A stretch of DNA of 52,341 nt, taken from NCBI RefSeq assembly GCF_042434745.1, contig NZ_JBHLSS010000101.1. The stretch is one strand, 5' to 3'. The notes beneath the pieces were generated by a model. The model ran no database searches and was not told where the DNA came from. It saw nothing but the letters and a program-made list of their open reading frames with translations. Positions within the stretch are counted from its first letter, which is position 1, and the number at the start of each line of letters is the position of its first letter. This document shows, in pieces, positions 1 through 8,563 of the stretch. A program made the position numbers and the translations under genes. The DNA comes from Azotobacter paspali. GTDB lineage: Bacteria; Pseudomonadota; Gammaproteobacteria; Pseudomonadales; Pseudomonadaceae.

Positions 1-701
1 AGGGCTTGCCCTGCCAGGCAGAAAGTGGGGCGCATTATAGGACCTGAAAACGGAACGTCAACACTTAATTCAAACTTTTTATAAACACGACGCAAGGCCC
101 CCTCATACGGGTGATGGATGGGTAATTCGGTACTTCATATGTTCCTGGCTGCCAGCGAAACGGACACAAATAAACAAAGACAGCGCCCTAGCCGAAGCAA
201 TATGTACCCAGTCACGAACCAGAGCACTCCACACTGCCGCAAGGTAGCGATCTGCTCGCAATCAAGATCCAGAACTTCTTCCTGGCTTGAACGTTCCCGC
301 TTCGCTCTCCGCACGCTAGGTCAGACTCATTCCCCCGATGGTCTGGAGCCTGAAACAGGATGAAGGCCAGTTGGGCTAAGACCGGTGATGGAGCGCAGAC
401 CAAGTCTGCGGATCAGTTGCTGGCCTCCTGGACGTCTTAAATCGACTGTGTAGGAGCGCTTGCCGCGAACCGAAAGAAAGAAGGTGGGTCGCTTCGGAAG
501 TTTCCACCTTCACTCTGGGCATCATCGAGAAAGGGTAACGCCAGTGGCGAGCATCGCCCCATGCCAGGACGCTTGACCCTCCTACGCTCTTGGCGCCAAA
601 GCCCGGCGAGCGCCGTGGATAACCCGATTGCACAGATCAAGGAAAGTGACCGGACACGGCCCTACAAAGAGATAGATCGTCAAAGCCAGCTACAGGAGGG
701 C
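1..701. other. Region without a recognised gene
   Basis: Several open frames of 60-85 codons exist on both strands, but none has a convincing ribosome binding site, recognisable domain or protein-like composition, so I call none of them. The first 100 bases are AT-richer than the rest and could be the upstream region of a gene lying left of the window. The stretch may hold remnants of a decayed gene or element, but I could not identify one. Confidence 0.4.
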
Positions 702-728
702 ATGCAACTGCGCGTCTACCCACTCTGA
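702..728 (+). other. Possible 8-codon ORF before a terminator
   Basis: ATG at 702 follows a strong Shine-Dalgarno sequence (AGGAGG at 694-699) and encodes MQLRVYPL before TGA. Its last codons form the left arm of the terminator hairpin at 717-745. It could be a leader peptide of an attenuator in front of the transhydrogenase operon, or the chance relic of a longer gene. There is no run of one amino acid as in classical attenuators. Confidence 0.2.
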
Positions 729-745
729 TAGAGTGGGTATTTTAG
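717..745 (+). terminator. Intrinsic terminator
   Basis: A perfect 9-bp stem (TACCCACTC / GAGTGGGTA) with a 5-base loop TGATA is followed by TTTTAG. It lies about 210 bases before pntAA, so it would end a transcript coming from the left or act as an attenuator. Confidence 0.6.
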
Positions 746-955
746 ACTAAAGTAGGATGTGCTGTTTTCTACACGGAATGAAGCAGCTTCCCAGGTTCAT
801 CCGCGTCTCAAGCGACAGAGACGTGCAGCTCTGTCGAATCGGATGTCCCGGCAGTCCGCTTCCAGTCTAGGACACCAATGTTTCGCTATGGCCGAACAAG
901 ACTCCGTCGAGTTTTGGCCCAGGGAAGAGTTACGAAATCAAACAAGGAGAAAAAC

Positions 956-2128
956 GTGCATATTGGCGTTCCACTAGAGACCCTCATCGGGGAAACAAGG
1001 GTTGCCGCGACACCGGAGACCGTGAAGAAGCTGGTCAGCCAGGGTCACGCTGTCACCGTACAAAGCAGCGCTGGTCTCAATGCCAGCCTTCTGGACAGTG
1101 CATTCGAAGCGGCTGGCGCCAGGATCGGCGACGCAGCGACGGCTTTCGGCGCCGACATCGTGCTCAAGGTCGTGGCTCCCACCCCGGCGGAATTGGCCCA
1201 GATGAGAGCTGGCACAGTGCTGATCGGCATGCTCAACCCGTTCGACGATGGCAACATCGTACGCATGGCCGACAGCGGCATCACCGCCTTCGCACTGGAG
1301 GCGGCACCACGTACCTCGCGGGCACAAAGCCTCGACGTGTTGTCCTCACAGGCCAACATTGCCGGCTACAAGGCCGTCATCCTCGCAGCCAATCACTACC
1401 CACGTTTCATGCCGATGCTGATGACCGCCGCTGGCACGGTGAAAGCCGCTCGCGTGCTGATCCTCGGCGCCGGCGTCGCCGGTCTGCAGGCAATCGCCAC
1501 GGCTAAGCGCCTGGGCGCCGTGATCGAGGCCTCCGACGTACGCCCAGCGGTGAAGGAGCAAATCGAGTCCCTCGGCGCCAAGTTTGTCGATGTCGCCTTC
1601 GAAACCGAAGAAGAACGCCAATGTGCCGAAGGCGTGGGCGGCTATGCCCGGCCGATGCCGGCATCTTGGATGGAGCGCCAGGCCAAGGCGGTACATGAAC
1701 GCGCCAAGCAGGCTGACATCGTCATCACCACTGCGCTGATTCCCGGCCGCAAGGCACCGACCCTGCTGCACGAAGCCACCGTACAGGAAATGAAGCCGGG
1801 CTCGGTGGTCGTCGATCTCGCCGCCGCACAGGGCGGCAATTGTCCGTTGACGGTACCCGACGAGGTGGTGGTCCGCCATGGCGTGACCATCATCGGTCAC
1901 AGCAACCTGCCGGCCCTGGTAGCGGCCGACGCCTCTGCACTCTACGCGCGTAATCTGCTGGATTTCCTCAAGCTGGTGGTCGACAAGGAAGGCCACCTCC
2001 ACCTCGATCTGGAAGACGACATCGTCAAGGCCTGCCTGATGTGCGAGGGCGGCCGGGTCGTGCGGAACAATGGCGGAGCCTCCGGCCCGTCGACCACCCC
2101 CGTGCAGGCAACGAAAGAAAACGCATAA
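956..2128 (+). CDS. pntAA: NAD(P) transhydrogenase subunit alpha part 1 (PntAA)
   Basis: A 390-residue protein, the NAD(H)-binding domain I of the proton-translocating transhydrogenase, which exchanges hydride between NADH and NADP+ at the inner membrane. The nucleotide fold is seen in the glycine-rich stretch LILGAGVAGLQAIATAKRLG, followed by the acidic ASDVRP. The GTG start at 956 is chosen because AAGGAG lies at 944-949 and the protein then begins MHIGVPLET as in the family. The frame is open further upstream to 878, but that part has no family likeness. Next comes pntAB after 10 bases. The split into three genes (AA, AB, B) is common in Pseudomonas relatives. A link to NADPH supply for nitrogen fixation is inference only. 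Confidence 0.95.
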   Translation: MHIGVPLETLIGETRVAATPETVKKLVSQGHAVTVQSSAGLNASLLDSAFEAAGARIGDAATAFGADIVLKVVAPTPAELAQMRAGTVLIGMLNPFDDGNIVRMADSGITAFALEAAPRTSRAQSLDVLSSQANIAGYKAVILAANHYPRFMPMLMTAAGTVKAARVLILGAGVAGLQAIATAKRLGAVIEASDVRPAVKEQIESLGAKFVDVAFETEEERQCAEGVGGYARPMPASWMERQAKAVHERAKQADIVITTALIPGRKAPTLLHEATVQEMKPGSVVVDLAAAQGGNCPLTVPDEVVVRHGVTIIGHSNLPALVAADASALYARNLLDFLKLVVDKEGHLHLDLEDDIVKACLMCEGGRVVRNNGGASGPSTTPVQATKENA

Positions 2129-2138
2129 GGACAAAGAC

Positions 2139-2447
2139 ATGGACCTGATTTCCGACGGGCTCTACAACCTGATCATCTTCGTGCTGGCGATCTATGTCGG
2201 CTACCACGTGGTGTGGAACGTCACGCCCGCCCTGCACACACCGCTGATGGCAGTGACCAACGCCATATCGGCGATTGTCATTGTCGGCGCCATGCTCGCC
2301 GCAGCGCTCACCGAAACCGGCCTGGGCAAGCTGATGGGTACCCTCGCCGTGGCCTTGGCGGCCGTCAACGTGTTCGGTGGCTTCTTGGTCACCCGGCGCA
2401 TGCTGGAAATGTTCAAGAAGAAAACGGCGAAGGCGGAGGCCAAATAA
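2139..2447 (+). CDS. pntAB: NAD(P) transhydrogenase subunit alpha part 2 (PntAB)
   Basis: A 102-residue integral membrane protein carrying the short set of helices that, together with the membrane part of PntB, forms the proton channel of transhydrogenase. Three hydrophobic segments are visible at about residues 8-25, 36-55 and 60-82, ending in a lysine-rich cytoplasmic tail (KKKTAKAEAK). ATG at 2139 follows AAGGAC. The gene sits 10 bases after pntAA and its stop is 2 bases before the pntB start, so the three are surely one transcript. Confidence 0.95.
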   Translation: MDLISDGLYNLIIFVLAIYVGYHVVWNVTPALHTPLMAVTNAISAIVIVGAMLAAALTETGLGKLMGTLAVALAAVNVFGGFLVTRRMLEMFKKKTAKAEAK

Positions 2448-2449
2448 GA

Positions 2450-3883
2450 ATGAGCATGAACCAGATCACCCTCCTTTATTTGATCGCATCGGTGTGCTTC
2501 ATCCAGGCACTGAAGGGGCTTTCGCATCCGACCAGTTCCCAGCGCGGCAACCTGTTCGGCATGGCCGGCATGGCCATCGCCGTGCTCACCACGCTGGCTT
2601 TGGTGTTCAAGCTGAATGCCGAAGTCGCCGGCAGCGGCATCGTCTTCATCATTCTCGGCCTGTTGCTCGGCGGTAGCGTCGGCACCCTGATGGCCAAGCG
2701 CGTCGAAATGACCAAGATGCCCGAGCTGGTCGCCTTCATGCACAGCATGATCGGTCTGGCCGCGGTGTTCATCGCCATCGCCGCCGTGCTGGAGCCGCAG
2801 TCGCTGGGCATTGTACAGAACATAGATGCCCCGATTCCGACCGGCAATCGTCTGGAGCTGTTCCTCGGCGCAGCGATCGGCGCCATCACCTTCTCCGGAT
2901 CGGTGATTGCTTTCGGCAAGTTGTCGGGCAAGTACAAGTTCCGCCTGTTCCAGGGCGCTCCGGTGCGGTTCCAGGGCCAGCATCTGATCAACCTGTTGGC
3001 CGGCCTGCTGATCCTCGCCTTTGGCCTGACCTTCACCCTCAACGGCAGTACCGCAGCCTTTGCCCTGCTGTTGCTGCTGTCTTTCGCCATCGGTGTGCTA
3101 CTGATCATTCCCATCGGCGGCGCGGACATGCCGGTAGTGGTGTCGATGCTCAACAGCTACTCGGGTTGGGCCGCAGCCGGCATCGGCTTCTCACTGAACA
3201 ACTCGATGCTGATCGTCGCCGGTTCGCTGGTCGGCTCGAGTGGCGCGATCCTCTCCTACATCATGTGCAAGGCCATGAACCGGTCATTCGTCAACGTGCT
3301 GCTCGGAGGCTTCGGCGCCGACGCCTCCGCCAGCACTGAAACCGCCCAGGAACAGCGCAGCGTCAAGTCCGGCTCGGCGGACGATGCGACCTTCCTGCTG
3401 TCCAACGCCGACAGCGTGATCATCGTTCCCGGCTACGGTCTGGCGGTGGCCCGCGCCCAGCATGCGTTGAAGGAGCTAGCGGAAAAGCTCACCGAGCATG
3501 GCGTTGACGTGAAGTTCGCCATCCACCCGGTTGCCGGCCGCATGCCTGGGCACATGAACGTGCTGCTGGCCGAGGCCGAACTACCTTACGAACAGGTCTA
3601 CGAGATGGAGAACATCAACTCCGAGTTCGGCCAGACCGACGTGGTGCTGGTGCTGGGCGCCAACGATGTGGTCAACCCGGCGGCGAAGAACGATCCCAAG
3701 TCGCCGATCGCCGGCATGCCGATTTTGGAGGCCTTCAAGGCCAGGACCGTCATCGTCAACAAACGCTCGATGGCCAGCGGCTATGCGGGTCTCGACAACG
3801 AACTATTCTACTTGGACAAAACCATGATGGTGTTCGGTGACGCCAAGAAGGTGCTCGAAGACATGGTCAAGGCGGTGGCATGA
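2450..3883 (+). CDS. pntB: NAD(P) transhydrogenase subunit beta (PntB)
   Basis: A 477-residue protein with a long run of transmembrane helices (about residues 5-290) and a C-terminal soluble NADP(H)-binding domain III. That domain is marked by the segment VIIVPGYGLAVARAQHAL and, near the end, by GANDVVNPAA. Both are typical of PntB, which takes NADP+ reduction coupled to proton entry. ATG at 2450 is nearest the upstream gene; an ATG two codons later (2456) is possible. Length is normal for the family. The operon ends here; a strong hairpin lies 80 bases further on. Confidence 0.95.
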   Translation: MSMNQITLLYLIASVCFIQALKGLSHPTSSQRGNLFGMAGMAIAVLTTLALVFKLNAEVAGSGIVFIILGLLLGGSVGTLMAKRVEMTKMPELVAFMHSMIGLAAVFIAIAAVLEPQSLGIVQNIDAPIPTGNRLELFLGAAIGAITFSGSVIAFGKLSGKYKFRLFQGAPVRFQGQHLINLLAGLLILAFGLTFTLNGSTAAFALLLLLSFAIGVLLIIPIGGADMPVVVSMLNSYSGWAAAGIGFSLNNSMLIVAGSLVGSSGAILSYIMCKAMNRSFVNVLLGGFGADASASTETAQEQRSVKSGSADDATFLLSNADSVIIVPGYGLAVARAQHALKELAEKLTEHGVDVKFAIHPVAGRMPGHMNVLLAEAELPYEQVYEMENINSEFGQTDVVLVLGANDVVNPAAKNDPKSPIAGMPILEAFKARTVIVNKRSMASGYAGLDNELFYLDKTMMVFGDAKKVLEDMVKAVA

Positions 3884-3962
3884 TTTATCGCTTGGGAAGT
3901 GGGCGGAACGCTCGTGCCAAAACACAATGAAGTGACTCGCCACGGCCTTTTTATTAGGCTGT

Positions 3963-3998
3963 GACAACAGGGTGCGGCTACGGCCGCACCCTGTTGTC
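3963..3998. terminator. Large perfect hairpin after pntB
   Basis: A 16-bp perfect inverted repeat (GACAACAGGGTGCGGC and its complement) with a 4-base loop TACG. There is no T-run after it on the plus strand, so it may be a Rho-independent terminator of weak type or an mRNA 3' stabiliser. It separates pntB from the DUF2388 gene. Confidence 0.6.
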
Positions 3999-4021
3999 CT
4001 CTCATTAAAGGAGTGTTTTGC

Positions 4022-4339
4022 ATGTCCCGCCTGCTCTTGTTGGTCGCTACCGCCCTGCTCGCTACTACCACCAGCACCGTGGCCAGCAGCCTCCTCGCCA
4101 CCACCGATACGATCGGCAACGCGCTGGCCAACTCCAGCGAATCGACCAGCGATCTCACCTCCGACGATGATGACGACAAAATAGTATTGGAAGCCCGCGA
4201 CGACGCCGCCAGCTTCGTCGCCAGCGAAGGCGCCATTCGCAGCGCACATCTGGAAGCCGCCTTGCAGCATATCCGTCAGCAGAACCCGCAGCTCAAAGCC
4301 AGCGATCGACAACTAGCCGAGGCAATCCTCGCCTTCTGA
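4022..4339 (+). CDS. DUF2388-family exported protein, copy 1
   Basis: A 105-residue protein with an N-terminal signal peptide (MSRLLLLVATALLA, likely cleaved after about residue 21), a low-complexity acidic stretch DDDDD near residue 50 and a conserved C-terminal block with EARDDAASFVASEGAIR. I place it in DUF2388, a small family of unknown function frequent in Pseudomonas. ATG at 4022 follows AAAGGAG. A second copy (4556-4870) lies 216 bases downstream, and the DUF4105 gene overlaps that one. No enzymatic residues are apparent; a periplasmic role is inferred from the signal peptide. Confidence 0.8.
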   Translation: MSRLLLLVATALLATTTSTVASSLLATTDTIGNALANSSESTSDLTSDDDDDKIVLEARDDAASFVASEGAIRSAHLEAALQHIRQQNPQLKASDRQLAEAILAF

Positions 4340-4555
4340 GCCGAAGCCCCCGTCACAGCCGGTACGGCGCGTGGCCGCTCATTCTCGACACGGAATCCCA
4401 CTCATCCCGGAATACTGGTTCGGCAGAGTGGATTCCGCTACTTTTTCGCCTCGCGACTGCCGGCTGTCAACCTAGTATGTTCACTGCCATCCCATAGGCA
4501 TAGCCCCGAACTCCCTGTTCATCGAAACACCCTCTGCCGTAACCGAGATACCCAC

Positions 4556-4870
4556 ATGCGTCACACTCTGCTCGCCATCGCCCTGCTGCTGCTCAGCACC
4601 ATTACCCAGGCTCGAAGCCTGGAGCAAACCAGCAACATCGTGGTACGCTCCCTCGACCGCTCCATCGATTTCACTTCCGACACCACCACTTCGATTCGCG
4701 ACATGAAGGTGGTGATCGACGCCCGCGACGACGCCGCCAGCTTCGTCGCCAGCGACGGCGCGATCCGCGGCGCACAACTGGAAGCCGCTCTCGGTGCGAT
4801 TCGCGAGCGTCTGCCGGAAGCCCGTGAAGCCAGCGACCTGGCTTTGGCCGAAGCCATCCTGGCCCGGTGA
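4556..4870 (+). CDS. DUF2388-family exported protein, copy 2
   Basis: A 104-residue paralogue of the protein at 4022-4339. The shared core is ARDDAASFVASDGAIRG and the shared ending is LALAEAILAR. It has a signal peptide (MRHTLLAIALLLLSTITQA) and then a short polar region. The stop codon overlaps the GTG start of the DUF4105 gene (GTGA at 4867-4870), so the two are translationally coupled and probably act together. Function unknown. Confidence 0.8.
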   Translation: MRHTLLAIALLLLSTITQARSLEQTSNIVVRSLDRSIDFTSDTTTSIRDMKVVIDARDDAASFVASDGAIRGAQLEAALGAIRERLPEAREASDLALAEAILAR

Positions 4871-6861
4871 CCAGAGGTCACGCCTGGCTGCTCGCTGCAG
4901 TCCTGCTGCAGGCCAGCGCCGGCCTGCATGCCGAGCTGCGCCTCGTCCTGCATGCCGAAGGGCTGAGCGAGAGCGAGCGACAGGCCAGCCGGGCCCTGCT
5001 CGATGAAGCCCAGGCCGCCTTGCCGCCCCGCCTGCGCGAGCAATTGGATCGGCGCGTGGAAGTACGCTGGAGCAGTCGCCTGCCGGAAAACGGCTATGGC
5101 CGCGCCAGCCGCCCGGATCGCCTCGAACTCAGCGCCATCCTGTTGCCGGGCCTGGCCGATGGCTCGGCGGCCGCCGCACGAACCGGCCGCCCCCATGGCA
5201 CGATGCGCCGCGAACTGCTGGCCACCGTGCTGCATGAGTTGACTCACCTCTACGACCGCAGCCGTGCCTGGTCGACGGAAGACAGGCTGCTGATGAACCG
5301 CTGCCGCCAGCAAGCCGATAGCCTTGGTCCGATTGGCCTTGCCGAGCACTGCCGTGGCCAGACTGCGCGCCGTTTTACGCTTTCCGACGATCCGCGTCTG
5401 CTCGATCTGGCCGGCTGGCAGCAGGCCGTCGGCCGCCGCGGCGAACGCGAGCGCGATAACGGCCAGGTGGCGCGCAGCCCGGACCTTTATGAACTGAGCA
5501 ATCCCCGCGAATTCGTCGCGGTGAACATCGAGTACTTCCTGCTCGACCCGGCCTATGCCTGCCGGCGTCCGTCGCTATACCGCTATTTCAGGGAACACTT
5601 CGACTGGGCTCCGGCGACACACGCCGAATGCCCGCCAACCTATCCCTACCTCAATGCCAGCCGCGACTTCGCCCGCCGGCCCCTCGGCCAGCTCGATCCC
5701 GAACGGGTCTACGAAGTCGACTACCTGTTCGCCGAAGCCAATGACAACTGGGCCAGCCGCTGGGGACACAGCATGCTGCGCCTGGTGATCTGCGCCCCCG
5801 GACGGCCGCGCGGACCGGCCTGCCGGCTGGATCTAGACCATCACCTAGTGCTGTCCTACCGGGCCTTCGTCGGCGATGTGCAGCTCTCCAGTTGGGCCGG
5901 GCTCACCGGCAGCTATCCTTCGCGCCTGTTCATCCTGCCGCTCGACCAGGTGATCGACGAATACACCAAGGTCGAGCTGCGCAATCTGACCTCGGTGCCG
6001 CTCAGGCTCAGCGACGAGGAGCGCCGCTCGCTGGTCGAACGCGCCGTCGAACAGCACTGGAGCTATGACGGCGACTATTGGTTCCTGTCCAACAACTGCG
6101 CGGTGGAGACCCTCAAGCTGCTGCGCGCCGGTACCGCCCGCAGCGAACTGGAGAGTCTCGACAGCATCATGCCCAACGGCCTGCTCGAGCTGCTGGTCGG
6201 GCGCGGCCTGGCCGACCGTAGCCGGCTGGACGACCCGCAGGAGGCGTTACGCCTGGGCTACCGCTTCGACTCCTTCCGCGAACGTTACCAGGCGATGTTC
6301 GCGATCCTGCGTCAGCGCCTGAGCGTTCCCCAGGAAAGCGTCGAGAACTGGCTCGCACTGCCCGCTGACGAGCGTCGCCCCTGGTTCGCCCGCACCGATC
6401 TGCGCGCCAGCGCCGCCCTGCTGCTGCTCGAGCAGGCAGCTATGCGTCGTCAGTTGCTGCTCGCCCAGGAAGAACTCAAGCAGCGTTACCTGAGCGGCCG
6501 CCAGGAAGATCGCCGCAGCCCTGAGCTGGCCAAGGCCAGTGCCACCCTGGACAAGATCCTCGCCAACAGTGGCTTTCTGAGCCGCCCTGCGGAGCTGCTC
6601 GACGGCGGCTACGGTCTGCCACAAGCCGGCGAGTGGGCCCACCTCGAACAACAGAGCACTGCCCGTCAACAGAACCTGCGCCAACTCAACGACGACCTCG
6701 ACCAGGAACTGCGCACGCTGTTGCCAGCGCAGCGCCTGACCGAACTACAGGGCGTCGAAACCAATCTCCACCAGCTCGGCGACCATCTGCGCGCGCTGCA
6801 CAAGGCAGCCGACGGCCTGCAACTGCCCGGCAGCGAACTTGTCCGTCCCGCTCCCCTCTGA
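4867..6861 (+). CDS. DUF4105 domain protein with HExxH motif
   Basis: A 664-residue exported protein beginning with a signal peptide (about residues 1-22). The N-terminal part carries HELTH at residues 123-127, the zinc-binding signature of metallopeptidases. The central part (about 290-440) looks like DUF4105, with RWGHSMLRL and a conserved SNNCAVETLKLL; such His and Cys residues recall cysteine-peptidase-like folds. The C-terminal 200 residues are predicted helical and rich in Leu, Gln and Glu, probably coiled coil. The GTG start at 4867 overlaps the stop of the DUF2388 gene. The role is unknown; a cell-envelope hydrolase is a reasonable guess. Confidence 0.8.
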   Translation: MTRGHAWLLAAVLLQASAGLHAELRLVLHAEGLSESERQASRALLDEAQAALPPRLREQLDRRVEVRWSSRLPENGYGRASRPDRLELSAILLPGLADGSAAAARTGRPHGTMRRELLATVLHELTHLYDRSRAWSTEDRLLMNRCRQQADSLGPIGLAEHCRGQTARRFTLSDDPRLLDLAGWQQAVGRRGERERDNGQVARSPDLYELSNPREFVAVNIEYFLLDPAYACRRPSLYRYFREHFDWAPATHAECPPTYPYLNASRDFARRPLGQLDPERVYEVDYLFAEANDNWASRWGHSMLRLVICAPGRPRGPACRLDLDHHLVLSYRAFVGDVQLSSWAGLTGSYPSRLFILPLDQVIDEYTKVELRNLTSVPLRLSDEERRSLVERAVEQHWSYDGDYWFLSNNCAVETLKLLRAGTARSELESLDSIMPNGLLELLVGRGLADRSRLDDPQEALRLGYRFDSFRERYQAMFAILRQRLSVPQESVENWLALPADERRPWFARTDLRASAALLLLEQAAMRRQLLLAQEELKQRYLSGRQEDRRSPELAKASATLDKILANSGFLSRPAELLDGGYGLPQAGEWAHLEQQSTARQQNLRQLNDDLDQELRTLLPAQRLTELQGVETNLHQLGDHLRALHKAADGLQLPGSELVRPAPL

Positions 6862-6891
6862 TGAGAACACTCACGCGACAGAGGACACCCC

Positions 6892-7317
6892 ATGAAAAGA
6901 ACAGGATCGGCCGTCTGGCAAGGCAAGCTGAAGGAAGGCAAAGGTAGCGTCAGTACCCAGAGCGGCGTGCTCAAGGAGCAGCCCTACGGCTTCAACACCC
7001 GCTTCGAGGACCAGCCCGGTACCAACCCCGAGGAGTTGATCGGTGCGGCCCATGCCGGCTGCTTCTCCATGGCGCTGGCCAAACTGTTGGGCGATGCGGG
7101 CCTGACTCCGGAACGGCTGGAAACCCGGGCCGACGTCACTCTGGAAAAACAGGGTGAGGGCTTCGCCATCACCGTCATCGACTTGACCCTCAAGGCCCGG
7201 GTGCCGGGCGCCACGCCAGAGCGGTTTAATGAAATCGCCAATCAGGCGAAAGCAGGTTGCCCGGTTTCCAAACTGCTCAATGCGCAAATCAACCTGAAAG
7301 CCACCCTGGAAGGCTAA
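6892..7317 (+). CDS. osmC: OsmC-family peroxiredoxin
   Basis: A 141-residue protein of the OsmC group, thiol peroxidases that reduce organic hydroperoxides. The two reactive cysteines are visible in HAGCFSMALAKLL and in AGCPVSKLLNA, and the N-terminal beta region GFNTRFEDQPGTNPEELIGA is typical. Length fits OsmC (about 140). ATG at 6892 follows a purine-rich GAGGACACCC. It stands alone, 30 bases after the DUF4105 gene, and may be read from the same transcript. Confidence 0.92.
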   Translation: MKRTGSAVWQGKLKEGKGSVSTQSGVLKEQPYGFNTRFEDQPGTNPEELIGAAHAGCFSMALAKLLGDAGLTPERLETRADVTLEKQGEGFAITVIDLTLKARVPGATPERFNEIANQAKAGCPVSKLLNAQINLKATLEG

Positions 7318-7493
7318 AACCGCAAACGGCCTTGCCCACATCCGGGCATCCCGAACAGGAATGTACTGTGGTCAAGGCCTTCACCTTCAGACGTCAAGCT
7401 TCTCCCTGCGGATTGGTCCGTGCATGCCAAGCGCTTGCCTCACGGCACAGCCCCTGCCCAAGATGACAGCTCCTGGGAATCGTGGGGATACTC

Positions 7494-8396
7494 ATGCCCG
7501 CTCTGCTGCTGGCCCTCTGGCCGTTATTCGCGCTGATCGTTGGCGGCCACCTGTTGCGCCGCCAGAACTTCCTCGCTGAAGACTTCTGGCCCGGAGCCGA
7601 ACGGCTGAACTACTTCATCCTGTTTCCCGCCTTGCTGTTCCACAGCCTCGCCGAGGCACCGCTGGACAACCCAGCCCTACCGCGCCTGAGTGCGGCCGTG
7701 CTGCTGGGGCTTATGCTGGCCTGGGCCGCCCTGCAGTTGGGACGGCGACTGTACGGCTGGCCCGCCGCACGCTTCGGTGCCCTCGCCCAAGGCCTGCTGC
7801 GCTTCAATACTTACCTAGGACTAGCCGTGATCGGCAGCCTGTTCGGTCCTTCGGGCCTAGCCCTGGCCGCGCTGATGCTGGCGCTGCTGGTACCGGCGGT
7901 GAACCTGCTGTCGGTCTGGGCACTGAGGAGCGAACCCGGACTCAATGTGCGCCTGCTTCTGCCGATCTTGCGGAATCCGCTGATTCTCGCCTGCCTGGCC
8001 GGAGCACTGATCAACCTGACGGAACTGCCCCTGCCCACTGGCAGCGACCGCCTGCTGTCCCTGCTCGCCGCCGCCAGCCTACCGCTCGGCCTGCTCTGCG
8101 TCGGCGCCGCTCTACAACCGCGGGAGCTCGCCGGCGAGTTGCCGACCCTGGCCTGGAACTGCGTCCTGCGCCTGCTCGCCATGCCGCTACTGGCCTGGAT
8201 CTTGACCCGCCTGCTCGCCCTGCCGGTGCAGGAAAGCACTGTACTGATACTGTTCTTCGCCCTGCCCACCGCTCCCAGCGCTTACGTGCTGACCCGCCAG
8301 TTGGGCGGTGACGGCCACCTGATGGCCGGTCTCATCACCTTGCAGACTCTGCTGGCTGCCGCCAGCCTGCCACTGGTGTTGACACTGCTACGCTGA
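7494..8396 (+). CDS. AEC-family (auxin efflux carrier-like) transporter
   Basis: A 300-residue, very hydrophobic protein with eight to ten predicted membrane helices and the AEC family pattern: a start like LLALWPLFALIVGGHLLRR, a central YLGLAVIGSLFG and an ending ITLQTLLAAASLPLVLTLL. Members move small organic anions; the substrate cannot be read from sequence. I take ATG 7494; a GTG four codons earlier (7482) is possible. No operon partner is evident. Confidence 0.85.
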   Translation: MPALLLALWPLFALIVGGHLLRRQNFLAEDFWPGAERLNYFILFPALLFHSLAEAPLDNPALPRLSAAVLLGLMLAWAALQLGRRLYGWPAARFGALAQGLLRFNTYLGLAVIGSLFGPSGLALAALMLALLVPAVNLLSVWALRSEPGLNVRLLLPILRNPLILACLAGALINLTELPLPTGSDRLLSLLAAASLPLGLLCVGAALQPRELAGELPTLAWNCVLRLLAMPLLAWILTRLLALPVQESTVLILFFALPTAPSAYVLTRQLGGDGHLMAGLITLQTLLAAASLPLVLTLLR

Positions 8397-8469
8397 GACG
8401 TAAGGACACCAAGCATCCGTTCCCATCGCTTCCCCTTTTGGTAAAGCAGAACTCCTTTGTTACAGAAAT

Positions 8470-8483
8470 GTGATATGAATCAA
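8470..8483 (+). promoter_or_regulatory. Anr/FNR-like box
   Basis: GTGATATGAATCAA matches the FNR/Anr consensus TTGAT-N4-ATCAA at 9 of 10 fixed positions and lies about 80 bases before the Na/Pi symporter gene. This suggests oxygen-responsive control, but no promoter is confirmed. Confidence 0.35.
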
Positions 8484-8563
8484 AAAAGCGCCTCGGGCGT
8501 GTTCATCGTTCGGGCTGAACACGCTGGCGCCCTTCATCGTCCTAGTCGCTCAGGGGGCCCGGC

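Noticed and set aside
212..640. Overlapping open frames on the minus strand
   Set aside because: No SD sequence, no recognised family, and several frames are open at once, as is common in GC-rich DNA.
1346..2140. Long minus-strand frame opposite pntAA
   Set aside because: Shadow of pntAA in GC-rich sequence; the plus-strand protein is a clear family member.
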